Part shown: positions 11,594 to 23,002 of the stretch, piece by piece
How positions within the stretch are numbered: the first letter of the stretch is position 1
How the letters are laid out: the number at the start of each line of letters is the position of its first letter
Source: Helopsaltes ochotensis
Taxonomy: Eukaryota; Chordata; Aves; Passeriformes; Locustellidae
Assembly (NCBI GenBank): GCA_013400155.1
Contig: VXBM01000192.1
Coordinates: 68,584 to 132,583 of the forward strand
Direction of reading: 5' to 3'
Length of the DNA: 64,000 nt
Made by a program: the position numbers and the translations under genes
The notes under the pieces: model-generated
The model's database searches: none
The model's input: only the letters and a program-made list of their open reading frames with translations
Told to the model about the DNA's origin: nothing

Positions 11594-13611
11594 CATGTGC
11601 ATTCATGGAACATTAGAGATCATGAAAATAAACAAAATGAGAAAGGATCTAGAGGCATCAAGCAAAAGATCATCATGTAAAGATCAAAAGGTACATGAGC
11701 TGCAAAATTTGTCACACCAAACTCATGACATGGATTTCCTTGTTGCAGTCATTCTCCCAATACATTTTCAGTGCTGAGTGGATAATGTTTCCAGCTGGTG
11801 ACAGGGGCAATTTTTCATCATAAACCAATATGTATTTCATTTCAGGCCACCTTATGTTTTTACAAGATACAGTTTTTCTTCTCAGAAGTCTATTTGATAG
11901 TGAATTTGAATAAGGGTATTCTAATACAACGAGAAGCTTGTGGGTAGCTTTGCTTGCTGCTTGCTTTTAGAAGAAGTTGCACCTTCAATTTAACAGACAA
12001 TGCTGCGCTTCAGTAGACCATTATATTAGTCCACTATTCCTAACATAGTAGTCATATTGAAATTGTATTGCTACATTATACAAGTATGGTTAATTAAACC
12101 CAGTTATCAGCCCAAGTTCACACAATAATTGTGTATGGGTAAAGGAGAAGCAATGAGTTAGGAAAAAAGTATATGTTCTAGAGAAAAATAAAGCAAAAAA
12201 GAGAGGGAAGGAATGGGCACAGTTGAAGAGAGAGCATGAATGTCGGGAGAGCGATTGGATAGTGACTGCCAGTGCTGCAGCCTGACCTGTGCTCTCTGCC
12301 CTGCAGCCATGCTGAGTAATTAGGGAGTCTGTTAATTTTTTGTATCATTATTACAGTAAAAGACATACCTTAACACATGGAACTAAAGAGGGATAGTACA
12401 AATGAAGCATAACTGACAGTTTTTAAGATAGATGTTCGTCAAAGGCTTACTTAATGTCTCTGAAGTACAAAGAATAATAAGGCTGTGGGGCTTAATGTGT
12501 CTGGAGTAAAAAATATGTATATCCTCTGCACTATCCTTCTTTCCTGCTCCAGCTGGCTTTTAATGTACTGTTGAAAACAATCAAGTATAAATGGTAGTGC
12601 TTGAAAGAAAAGTTGATATTCAGACTGTTACTGTGTGGGACTACAAAAATTACTTGTTGGGTCTTTGATCATACTCCAGGGAGGCATGAGGGACCACATC
12701 AACAGTGCTGCTTCCATTTGAGCAGGGCACCCTCAAAAACAAGAAGGGCAAAGCAATGTGGGAATCATCTGCAGACCTTTGCAGAAATCAGGGTCCCAGT
12801 ATGTGGCCTGATGTGGAGTTGCCTGCTGTCGATCAGCACACTGTTATCATTTGAGTTTTCTTTTTATTTGTCTCATTTAAGTCTAGTACCTGAGCTTCAG
12901 GGAATAGCTGGAACTTTTAAGTGGCAGTTAAAAAAACCCACTTTCCTTTGTACTCTTTTTATTGGTGCCTGTTGACCATAAACCTAAAAGGGAGAATTCA
13001 GTCTGCCACCAGTCTGTTCTTTAATACCCCATTCATAGCATGACATATTCGTACTGAAAATTAATCCAAAGGAATCCCAAAGGCACAGATGATCTTTTTG
13101 GGGGGAGAAAGAAACAGCTTTAGTGCACTGAACTGTTCCATGGAAGGACTAATATCAGCTGAATCATAAAACCGAGTGAGTGTAGCTGCGATGCCAGCAG
13201 TTAGCATTAAAGTGCATTTATTCATGGCAGGCACTGCCAATTTAAACTCAGCTGTAGGTTGGTGGGCTTTCATTTACTGCAAAAGGCTTGTCATTGTTTA
13301 CATGGCATTAATCCTTGAACTTCTGTCTTTGGAGTATCAGTTTAATGTAAGTTTAACTAATACACTGAGAAGGTGAGTTTATAAAGGAACGTGTTGCTGC
13401 ATGATCTGTCTAGTTTGCTCAAGTGGGTGCTGGGTATTGTCCGGGGTGAGCTCTGAGTCTGCAGGGAGGAGGCTGTGGATGTAGGAGCCATCATGTCTGC
13501 ATAGCTTAGTCCTGGGCCATGCTGCTTCGTGTCCTCTGTGGGGCTGGGTCTCCTTGTTCCAGAAGCCTGCGTTGAGGTACCTCTGGGTAGGTCATGTTGT
13601 ATGGGTGTGGC

Positions 13612-13630
13612 AAAAAAAAAAAAAAAAAAA
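13612..13630 (+). repeat. Run of 19 A
   Basis: An uninterrupted A homopolymer inside unique sequence. No element body is visible on its 5' side. Confidence 0.95.
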
Positions 13631-14367
13631 GTGGGAAGAAACTCATTTTTAGGGAAGGACACTGTATTTTGCGACCTGGTTGCTTCAAAGGCAAACCATA
13701 GGATGGAAAATTTTCAATGCCTGTTCTTAGGTTCTTGGCAATAGGGCAAAAATGGGCAGTTAAAACTTAAATGGATAGCAAAACCCATGAAAGGCATTGC
13801 TAAGCATGTTGGGGAGACTCTCATAGGATAATTTCATCTGTTACCAGAAATATTGCAGTCTTTGATTAGCTGGGTTTTGGTTTTTTCATTAATTGCCTTC
13901 CAAAGTAGGGCACATGCACATACTTTTTCTCACTGGCTTATGTATTTCTCTTTTAGAAAAAGATTTTTCTGATTTTTAGTTATCTTTAAAACATGAATAT
14001 GGGACTACTTGCTTTTTCTTGTTCATGAAATGCTCCCCTAAATTGTTGGTGATGTTAACAGATTGTTGACAGATTCATTTCTTACATTCTTTTGTTCATA
14101 AAGGAAAATCTTTTTACTAGGCAAAGTTTCAGGTATTCACTAGAAAATTTGATTGTTACAAAGGCTTTCAGATAAATTAAAAAACTTCACACACAGCATA
14201 CATCAAAATACATTTAAAAAAATTCTTCCACAATAATATTATCAACCTTTATAAAACATGTACCATATCCTGGGTTGTTCAATATATGTCTATATTTTGT
14301 CAAAGCAGGTACAATTTAAACAATTTTTGTAATGTATTCTCTCTGCTTTTCTTAATTCCACTGACAG

Positions 14368-14404
14368 AACAATAACCTCTGACGTAAATATCCTGAATTC
14401 TGGG
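14368..14404 (+). other. Exon-like segment (37 nt), uncertain
   Basis: The left side is a pyrimidine-rich acceptor ending CTGACAG, and the right side is a GTAAGT donor at 14405. One of three frames is open (reading TITSDVNILNSG). No neighbouring exon can be linked to it. Segments of this size with two good splice signals are expected by chance several times in 64 kb, so this is only a candidate. Confidence 0.1.
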
Positions 14405-15280
14405 GTAAGTGCCTTATGGATAGAGCCTATAACAACATGTTTCACACTCAGATCTCAGCTTACTTCATAGTGACATTGTTCAAGTTCATATTTGAATTTA
14501 ATTTTCGTTGGTTGGGACACTCTCCAATTTTTTTTTTACAGCATTTGGATCAGAGTAACATTTTTTTCTACTCTTCTTCAGCTTTACTTCCCCTCTTCTT
14601 CTCTCCCCTCCACCTTTATTTATTTTTCTTTCCTTCTAGGTCAAAAATTCAAAAGTACACTAGATTTTAGTGCATTTCTTTATATACCTGTCCAGGATGA
14701 TTTTTGACTAGGCTATATGGATTGGTAAGCTACTTGGAATCAAGCAGTCAGCAGTTCTGTCTTGCTACCCACAAGTCCTGAAGTTGTTTTTATTCCCTCT
14801 GTGAAAATGACTATGTCAGCAGAGAGTACAAAAGGAATCAAATTATACTTCGTCTTATTAGAAAACCACCTGGAAGCCAATGGAGACATCCCACTCCTCT
14901 TTGCCTTCCAAGTCTTTGATCCACTTGAAAAGCCTCATCCACTGTCAGGAGGGCTTACCTCCCTGCGTACTCAGCACTACAAGAAAGTATATTTAAACTG
15001 AAGGTTAGTATTGAAAATGTCCAGCAGAGTTTTCCCCACATTTCCCCTTCTTCCCAACGCTTGATTTGGTTCTTCTAGTCACAGTCCTAATATTGCCAAC
15101 TTCAAGTCATGTGAATCCAAAAGGCAACTTCCATTTCCCTTTCTCCTCTCTAGAAAAACCCACAAGATTTACTGAAATCACAGGAGTCAGCAAGCAACTA
15201 ATGTTCTTCCATCACTGGATCTCAAAAAAATCTCCACAACTGCTATCTCTAACATGTCACGTTGCCTGTGGGACTTAGGG

Positions 15281-15742
15281 GCTTGGACTCCTTCTGGAGC
15301 AAGTCCAGAGGAGGGTCATAAAGATGACCAGAGGGATGGAACATCTCTTCTGTGAGGACAGGCTGGCAGAGCTGGGGCTATTCAGCCTGGAGAAGATTCC
15401 AGAGAGACCTCATTGAGGCCTTTTAGTACCAAAAGGGGGCCAAGAGAAGAGATGGAGAGGGACTTTTTGCAAGGGCTTGTAGTGATAGGAATGGCTTTAA
15501 ACCGAAAGAGGGTAGATTTAGATTGGATATTAGGAAGAAATTCTTTACTGTGAGGGTGGCGGGGCACTGGAAAATGTTGCTCAGTAAAGTTGTGGATGTC
15601 CCATCCCTGGAAGTGTTGAAGGCTGGGTCAGATGTGGCTTTGAGCTACCTGGGCTGGTGGCAGATGTCCCTGCCCGTAGCATTGGAATTAGATGGTCTTT
15701 GAGGTGCCTTCCAAATCCAAATAATTTTTTCATTCTGTGATC
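15281..15742 (+). mobile_element. CR1 LINE, 5'-truncated 3' end (copy A)
   Basis: CR1 is the main non-LTR retrotransposon of birds. This copy keeps about 460 bases, starting near the conserved GTCCAGAGGAGG word (15303) and running through TTCAGCCTGGAGAAG, AAGGGCTTGTAGTGATAGGA and TTAGGAAGAAATTCTTTACTGTGA. It ends with the terminal ATTCTGTGA repeat (15732-15740). Only the distal 3' part of the element is present, with no reverse transcriptase, so it is a dead-on-arrival insertion. The GGAAGAAATTCTTTACT wording groups it with the copies at 43752 and 47644 rather than with the one at 19868. Confidence 0.95.
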
Positions 15743-16127
15743 AACAGCCCATCCCTGACAGTTACTTAATCAGCACAGTGGTTGCAAACAGCGCTTGACC
15801 CAATTCTTTCCCTTCCTGCTTAGGGCTCCTTACTCCTGGGACAACCGGGAATGGTGGGAATGTAACACAGAGAGAAAAGGTTTATGGGTTTATTTACTGA
15901 CCTTCAGGATGCACCCCGCTGTGAAAAGTCTCCTGCTCACGTACACAGAGTCACATGCATGCACACGTGCACATTGAGGCTGCCGCACTGTGATCATGCA
16001 ACCCCCTTTCAGAGCCCGTGCTCATCTCTTTAATATTTGATAGCTATTTGGCAGTCAGCAGAGAGGAGCAGAGCTTTGTGTTATGTAACTCCTATTAGAA
16101 GTTCGGGGTTGATAAAGCATAAGTCAC

Positions 16128-16146
16128 ATTTCTCATTATGAGAAAT
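16128..16146. repeat. 19-base odd palindrome
   Basis: Nine-base arms ATTTCTCAT and ATGAGAAAT flank a single central T. The motif could be a dyad-symmetric factor site. The surrounding sequence (about 16020-16360) has no coding signature and no repeat similarity. Confidence 0.8.
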
Positions 16147-17264
16147 AAAGTGTGTTTCTCACTTCTTTGCATCCAAATGCCAGCCTTTGAAGTCTGTACT
16201 TGGCCCTCACTGCAGCTAAAATCTCTTGTGGCATGTACTTCATAGCAATGTAAAATAGCAGTGTGTTCTTTGCCCTGCTAGTTAAGGAGATGCCAAATGA
16301 TGTCAAGTTGAGGCTGAAAGCGCTTTTCTGCTCTACAATCAAATAGCTGGGCTCTGGAAGCATATTACTGCTTTTTTAAGGATCTCTGAACCCAGTTGCA
16401 ATGAGATTACTCCATTCCTATATCTTTTGCCTTCCTCATAAACTTAAAACTCCCTGTTTGCTTGCTCTTAGTGCAGTGCAACAGAGAGATTAAATGGACT
16501 TCATCTTCCCTTTTTTACCTTGACGCTTTAGTGCATTTCAAAATGAAATAGGACTGTGATAAATTGCACCTTGAAGAAACCAGAAGCTTTGAAGGAAGTT
16601 TAAGTTTTAGGAAAAAATTAAAGTGGCTAAAGCAGAAGGCAAATAAAACACAATTTGAAAGCTTATAACTCCCCCCCATTTCTGCAAATCTGAGATTCTC
16701 CCCTGGACCTGTCCCTCTCCTCATCTATGTTCTTAAAGAAAATCTCTTGACAGCTATTGTGCCCTGTGTTAACACAACACTATATTCAGTACTTTAAGCT
16801 TTACAGGGTAGGAGAAATGTCTAGTATGACCTCCAGTCTTGGATATCCTTCTTTTTTTCTTTATCTTTTAGAATTATTTCCCCAAACAGTCTTTATTTAA
16901 GCTTTTTGTTTCATGTGGTGTTGAAGCCAGTCCTGTGATTTCACCTATTTTTGATAGATGGAACTGCAGATGATAAAGGCTCTACTTTACCCTGTAAACC
17001 AAACTGCTTGCATTAATACCCCAGGCTTATGATGAGGCTCGACTTTTTTCTTCCTCCCTCCTAGAAGTAAGGCTCTTGTTCGAGAGAAGCAGATAATTGA
17101 TGTCTGCCTCTCCCCTTGCCGGGTACAGCCCAGATGTGCTCAGGAGGAAGGGGCGTCTGGGGAGAGGGGGGCAGCTGGGTCTCCCTGCCCATGCAGCCCT
17201 CGGTGGTTTCTGTGATGTGGCCACCTGTGCTGAGCGAACTGAATTGAGACCGTGCAACCCTTTC

Positions 17265-17335
17265 CTAAAGGCCGCTGAGCAGCAATTATCTATGCTAATG
17301 GCTTTTTGCGTTACTGATGTAGGCTGTAGTTGAGC
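17265..17335. promoter_or_regulatory. Possible regulatory stretch with POU and homeodomain words
   Basis: Contains CAATTATC followed by ATGCTAAT (17292-17299), a POU octamer variant, next to a G+C-rich shoulder (17100-17260) with several CpG. No frame is sustained. The regulatory call rests only on motif content. Confidence 0.15.
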
Positions 17336-19194
17336 CTTCTATGGGTGCTGTGTTTGGGGATAATGGATAAGTGTGGTAACCAGTTTCCAGGTTACCCAAT
17401 TTAAAGGTCTCGCCAAATCAGCAAGTGCTTGCTTTTTGCAAGCCTGCTCGGTGGAGCTTCTGTTTGCCAAAACTTACTCTCACTTAGCCCTATGAAGAAG
17501 ACCATGAAGCTATTACCAGTATTGCAAAGGGCATAACCTGATGTGCACGAGGGAAGGTTACTTCCTTGTTTGGACTTGGGGAAGCATGTAATTGTGGAAA
17601 ATAGAAAGGCAATATTATTTTAAGGTACAACTCTATTAAATATGAGATGTGCTTAATTTTATGTTTTAATAAGCATTGACTAATCAAAACTGAAATTATT
17701 GTGTTTGTAAGAAAAACTTTTCTACAGCTTCTGTTTTCAGGTGCTGAATTACAAATATCTTAAATGGTTTGATCTCTAGAGGTTTCTTATGGCCTAATCT
17801 TTGAAAATCAGCATTGAGATACCCTAAAACTGAGGTTTTTAAAAATCAGTTTTGACACATAACTGATTATGCATTAAAAAATTAAGCTATATTTTGTTGA
17901 GGTAGGAGTTGATACATCCCACCCCCACCGTTCATTGCAAACCAAAACTATATGTGAGATAATTAATTTCTAGTTTCTACAGCTAAGAGATTTTTTCACA
18001 ACAGAAGGCCCATTTTTTCCAAAGAATGTAAGACAATACTGTGCTTTTAGAAGTGCCAGTTTTTGTGACTTACAGACATACATACAGGTTGTTTTGAAGG
18101 TAGTGTCATATACAGTGGGTTATTATACAGGATTGGTGTCACAAAGAATAAACCCATGCAATTTGTCATGGGATATAATTGAAACCATGTCTTTAGCAAT
18201 ATGAAAAAGGGGATTGGAAGTTTATAAGAAATCCAGCAAGATCAATCCAGAATATTTTTAGTACCTGCCAACACAGACCTGAAGTTCCTGTTGGACAGCA
18301 TCCTAAGACCTAAAGTATTATAATACCAAACTAGTTAAAAGCACTAAAGTTTTTGAAATTGTAATAATCTATTTTGCATGATTTGCAGAATATACCAGTA
18401 TCAGGCATAAAAAGCTGCCATAAATAAGTTACATATTCTTATGTGATGTCTATATATTACACAGAATATGCTTTGTCAGTTACGTTAAATACCTCCAGCA
18501 TCAAAAATTTAAGCTTAAACTGAAGGATGAAAGTGGCACGTGCACTTTCTACACTGCTCTCATGAGAACAGGCAAGCCACCAAGTCAGGCACAGCAGCTC
18601 CTCTCCCCCTAAAGATTGCAGGACTCTACTAAAGATTTTAAGATGAATGAATGGATATTTAAGGGTAGTCTTAGGTATTCAAACTGACAAAATGTATGCA
18701 TTGATGAATATGCACTTGACTCAAGTCATGTGGGCAGTAACATAAAAAATGTAGTGTCTCCAGTAGCATTTTGTAATCTCTGAGAGTGGGTGATGTTTGT
18801 ATATAGAAACCTGGAAGGAAACCCCATCTGGGATAACATCCTCCTCTGAATAAGTAAAATTGAATAAACATTCATAGCATACAACATGCAGTGGGTGATA
18901 AAACAGATGAATGTCAGAAGACTAAATTTCTGGAAGAAATAAGAAAAGTACAGATGTGGGAAAAGGTTATTGAAAAGCAAGTGATTGTTAAAATAAGCCA
19001 TGAAGAGACTGGTCGGGTCTTTGTAGCTCTGGCTGTCTGAAGAGGTGAGAAAGGAGGTAAAAAAGTCTATAGCAAAACATTTTTTAAAAAAGTGAGAATT
19101 ATGTCCATCCCTTTCAATTCTATGTGGGAGTCTAATAAAAGATACTATCTCTCAGTACAAACCTTGTCTTTTGTGGCAAGATTTACATGCCTCT

Positions 19195-19430
19195 GTGACA
19201 TGAAATCCATTAAGCAGATCTAATTAGACATCCATGCCAGAATGTCCCCGAATTAATGAAATACATTGCAGTCAAAAGGAAATCTCAGAGGAGCACCTAA
19301 ACGGGAATAATGCCCACCAAGTTATCTCTGGTTACCTCCTTTTCCTCTGATAATGAAAATGTTCAGGCAGCCAGAATTAATAACATTGTGAATGGCAAAT
19401 AATGAGTCCCAGAATGCTGGAAGTAAAAGG
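19195..19430. promoter_or_regulatory. Possible conserved noncoding regulatory stretch
   Basis: Contains TAATTAG (19221-19227), AATTAATGA (19251-19259), GATAATGAA near 19348, and GAATTAATA with an adjacent CATTGT core (SOX-type, near 19384). All frames carry stops, and no repeat family fits. The combination of homeodomain and SOX cores in low-CpG unique DNA is typical of vertebrate developmental enhancers, as an inference. Confidence 0.2.
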
Positions 19431-19666
19431 AGAGTTGGACTTGTAGCCCTTTTACAAAACAACTGAAGGAATAAACTGAACATCTCAACCAAAATGATTG
19501 AAGCCTTACTCTGTCTGGTACATAAATATCATCTTTCTATTTTCATATAGCATTTCTTCCCCAGTATTTTAGTATTCAAGGTTATAGCATGTCAAATATA
19601 ACTAATGTAGCAATTTAATCAGGAGTTGCCTCTGATTTAAGGCTGAGTTATTTCTTCATTTGTGAG

Positions 19667-19736
<70 letters not shown>
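19667..19736 (+). repeat. (AGAT)n microsatellite
   Basis: Seventy bases, about 17.5 perfect AGAT units without interruption. The purity suggests a young and probably length-polymorphic locus. Confidence 0.98.
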
Positions 19737-19867
19737 CTTTTTATAGATGTTATCCTCCTATGCCATATAGGAAATTAATGTCAAAGCAGTTAGCATAACC
19801 AGACACCACTTCCTCTTGAAATAATGAAAGGAGGAAGAAAAAACATTCAGCACTAGAGAGTGGAACA

Positions 19868-20906
19868 TGGGTTGAACAGGTACACTGTTCACTGGGTAAA
19901 AACTGGCTGGATAACCAGGCCCAGAGAACAGGGATGAATGCTGTTGGATCCAGCTGGTGGCCAGTCACTAGCAGAGTTGCCCAGGGCTCAGTACTGGGGC
20001 CAGTCTGGGTTTATATATTTATTTTATATATTTATCAATAATTTGGATGAGGGGATCAAGCCTACTCCTAGTCAGATGACACCAGGCTGGGTAGGAGTGA
20101 TCTGCTGGAGGGCAGGAAGGCTCTGCAGAGGCATCTGGACAGGCTGGATCAATGGGACAAATCCAATTGCATGAGGTTCATTCAAGGCAAAGTGCTGGGT
20201 CCTGCCTTTAGCTCACAGTAACCCCAAGCATTGCTCCAGGCAATGGAACTGAGTGGCTGGAATGCTGCCTGGGGGTGCTGGTGACAGCAGCTGAACATGA
20301 GCCAGCAGTGCCCAGGTGGCCAAGAAGGCCAAGGGCAGCCTGGCCTGTATCAGCAATGGTGTGGCCAGCAGGAGCAGGGCAGGATTGTCCCCCTGTACTC
20401 AGCACTGGTGAGGCCACACCTCAAAGCCTGTGTTCAGTTCTGGGCCCCCACTGCAAGATAGACACTGAGGGGCTGGAGCCTGTCCAGAGAAGGGCAACAG
20501 AGCTGGGGAAGGGTCTGGAGCACATAGGATGAGGAACATCTGAGGGAGCTGGGGTTGTTTAGCCTGATCAAAAGGAGGCTCAGCAGGGACATTAGGACTC
20601 TTACAGCTGTCCTAAAGGAGGTTGCATCAGTCTCTTCTCCCAAGTGACAGGACATGGGATAAGGGGAAATGGCCTCAAGTTGCAGTGGAGGAGGTTTAGA
20701 TTGGATATTAGGAAAAATTTCTTCACTGAAAGCATTGTCAAGCATTTGGGCAGACTGCTCAGAGGAGTGGTGGAGTCGCCGTCCTTGAGGTATTCAAAAG
20801 ATGTGTGGACATGGAGACATAGTTTAGTGTTGGACTTGGCAGTGAAAAGTTAATGGTTAGACTTGGTGATCTGAAAGGTACTTTCCAAATCAAATGATTC
20901 TATGAA
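19868..20906 (+). mobile_element. CR1 LINE with end of reverse transcriptase (copy B)
   Basis: At about 1.04 kb this is the longest CR1 copy here. It begins inside the reverse transcriptase coding part: the DNA near 19977-20003 still spells the QGSVLGP motif region (here AQGSVLGP), 20027-20050 matches the (F)INNLDEG stretch, and 20073-20090 keeps DDT of the catalytic FADD box in a shifted frame. It then runs through the CR1 3' untranslated region with TTAGGAAAAATTTCTTCACTG to GATTCTATGA (20896-20905). Stops, small deletions and a local duplication at 20009-20036 make it non-functional. The AAAAATTTCTTCACTGAAAG wording separates it from copies A, C and D. Confidence 0.96.
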
Positions 20907-22972
20907 AATTAGTGTAATGAGGAACAGATGAGGCATGAGGAAGCTTCCCTTCTCTTTTGTGCACACATAAGCCCTTCTGCATTAGGGTCCTTGCACTCGA
21001 GGACAGTTCTGTCCCTGGGACCTGCCACCCCAATCTGAGCCAGCAGCTCCCTCTCCCCATATTCAGTGGATATCCCTAGAGGAACAGGTATGGATCTGCC
21101 TTGCTTACTTTCACCTGTCTGCTCCACTGCAATGGGCTGCTCTAGAGCTGGAGATGTGAGCCCTGAGGAACACAAAGGGGGAGTCCCTACTGCCCCAGGG
21201 GGCTCAGTGCCATGGTGACAGCCTCTCTGCAGACACATGGATGGTTTGCAGGGCTAGCCTCCAGTCACGAGTACCCACAGGTTTTCATCGCCTCGCTCAG
21301 TTGGTCAGGCTCCTGGACGTAGCCAGTACCATGCTCTGTATGGCTGGGGACATTTATTTAAGAGCTCCTCTTCTGAGTGTAACTTTCTTGTGCATGATGA
21401 AAGAGGAGTTTCCACCAAATACTGCAACAACACAGAACACAATTTTTATGCTTTGATTATTTTTTATTCCTGTGAAAAGAAGCCATATCTGCTCTAGCAT
21501 CAAAAAATATGCCACTTTTTAATGGCTTCATTCCCGTGTAATATTTTTCCTAGATAAGGCTTGGTTGCTAATTATTCTGGCCTGGTCCTTCCTTCCTCGC
21601 CCTTGCTGAAACGTACCCTGTCACAGCTTTAGTCAGCACACAGAAAAGAAGCAGTGTCAGGCCTTCTAACTCTTCCATTATTTTTGACTGACAGCCTAAA
21701 TTAAAATCCTTTACTTTGCTGACTTTCATTAAAAAGCAACAACAATTGGTGTTTGGGTGGGGGAGAGGAATAAAAACCAATAAAATCAGCCTCCAAACAT
21801 GAACTTTGCAATGCTTTTTACACTGCATAAATAGCATTGCCCCTCCAAATCTGTAGCTGAAGCTGCAGAGATTACAGCACAGGCAGAACTACACCATAGC
21901 CTGCCAGCTGGCCCATCCTTCCCGGTTTGCATTGCCTCTGGCCACTGGATGATGCCTATTGGATAAGCAAAATAGCTAAGCCTGGGCAGTGTTAGTCTTT
22001 AGTCATCTATGCCATTTAATTCTATTTAATCTTGGGAAGGAGGAGATAAAGACCGTACTTTGAGGTTTTCTACATAACTCTATGTGTGCGTGTGCAAGTG
22101 AGCATCTGGGTATATGTGCTTTTTCTGTGCAGTTCTCAACCAAATAAAATGCTAGCTTTCCCCGACCCTTCAGAAGTCTCCTGAAGGAGCTAGATAAAAG
22201 ATTCCACAGCAGCAACTGGCCCTAGCCAAGGTCTTTTCTTTGAGAAAGTTATTTTTCTGCCTAAAATATTCAAAAGGGACAGAATTGGTTCAAGCTATCA
22301 AAAATAATCTATAAAGCAAAATGCCTAGCATGCACAATTGGTTGCAATGTGCAAGGCTACATATACATTTCTGTTATTAAACTAGGGGGTTAATTTAGGC
22401 TTGGCACATAATGAATCAAGGAGATTTATAAATAATTGCCTTGGAGATAAGTCATAGAAAATCTTACATCTGCTTCTTTGTTAGTGCTTCTGGAGTGTAG
22501 TCATTTTGGGAAAGACTAAAACTAGCTGATGTAGATATATTCCCCCTCCATAAGTGATCTTGTTCTGGGTGGCTGGTTTCAGAGCACTGAATGCAGGAAT
22601 TGGGATTTGCATGGGATCCAGTTGTCTGAGGGCTGTTCAGCCCCTACAATTCACAACTGGAGTTTTCCTTGAGTTACTGGCAACTGTGGATCTGTTTTTG
22701 AAGGCCAGCCCTGTCCTGACATTAGAAAATAATGCTTTCAACTTGCTTCCCACTGCCAGAAGTGGGTGGCATCCTCCAAGCCCAGTTTCTGAGAGCAGCA
22801 AATGCACCTATAGCATTTTTCAGGGTCTGATAAGTATATTTTTCCCATCAAACTAGAAGTGTGGGCTAACAGGCCCTACTTCTCTCTGGAGTGGAGTGTA
22901 GCTGGAGCAAAACCCTGGCTGGAGAGTGGAGAACTGGCTGTAAATGCACCAAATTCTTTGTTCTCCTCTCAG

Positions 22973-23002
22973 GTGTGTTCTGAAGTCTCTGCAGAGTCTC
23001 TC
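22973..23002 (+). other. Microexon-like segment (30 nt), uncertain
   Basis: A strong acceptor (TTCTTTGTTCTCCTCTCAG, ending at 22972) and a GTAAGT donor (23003) enclose exactly 30 bases, a multiple of three. Two frames are open, one reading VCSEVSAESL. The same frame remains open from 22859 to 23254, and before its T-rich end it has protein-like codon texture (about a third of codons start with G), so a larger exon is an alternative. No partner exon is identifiable. Confidence 0.12.

Larger units (their letters stand above)
9504..15280. other. Unique noncoding-looking sequence
   Basis: No gene is recognised. Notable contents are a 16-bp tandem repeat with two hairpins (10124-10244), a GT microsatellite (11571-11593), a 19-base A run (13612-13630) and an exon-like segment (14368-14404). 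A pair of overlapping minus-strand open frames at 10147-10705 is open over more than 130 codons in each of two frames. Their products look like no family I know. Confidence 0.5.
15743..19666. other. Unique noncoding-looking sequence
   Basis: No gene or transposon is recognised. Contents include a CACGTGCAC-type short alternating stretch near 15955-15972, an odd palindrome (16128-16146), a G+C-richer stretch at 17100-17260 and two stretches with enhancer-like motif content (17265-17335 and 19195-19430). A very strong splice acceptor near 16870 has no donor within reach. Confidence 0.5.

Noticed and set aside
16849..16985. Very strong polypyrimidine tract and acceptor (16870) with an open frame of 33 codons
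   Set aside because: No usable donor or poly(A) signal follows before the stop. It is likely a decoy acceptor.
17100..17260. CpG island or promoter
   Set aside because: It is G+C richer than its surroundings, but short and with only modest CpG content. No transcript start features are seen.
20434..20745. Open frames inside the CR1 copies (also 15382-15567, 47752-47937 and 43614-44039)
   Set aside because: They are antisense or out-of-frame reads of CR1 3' regions, not genes.
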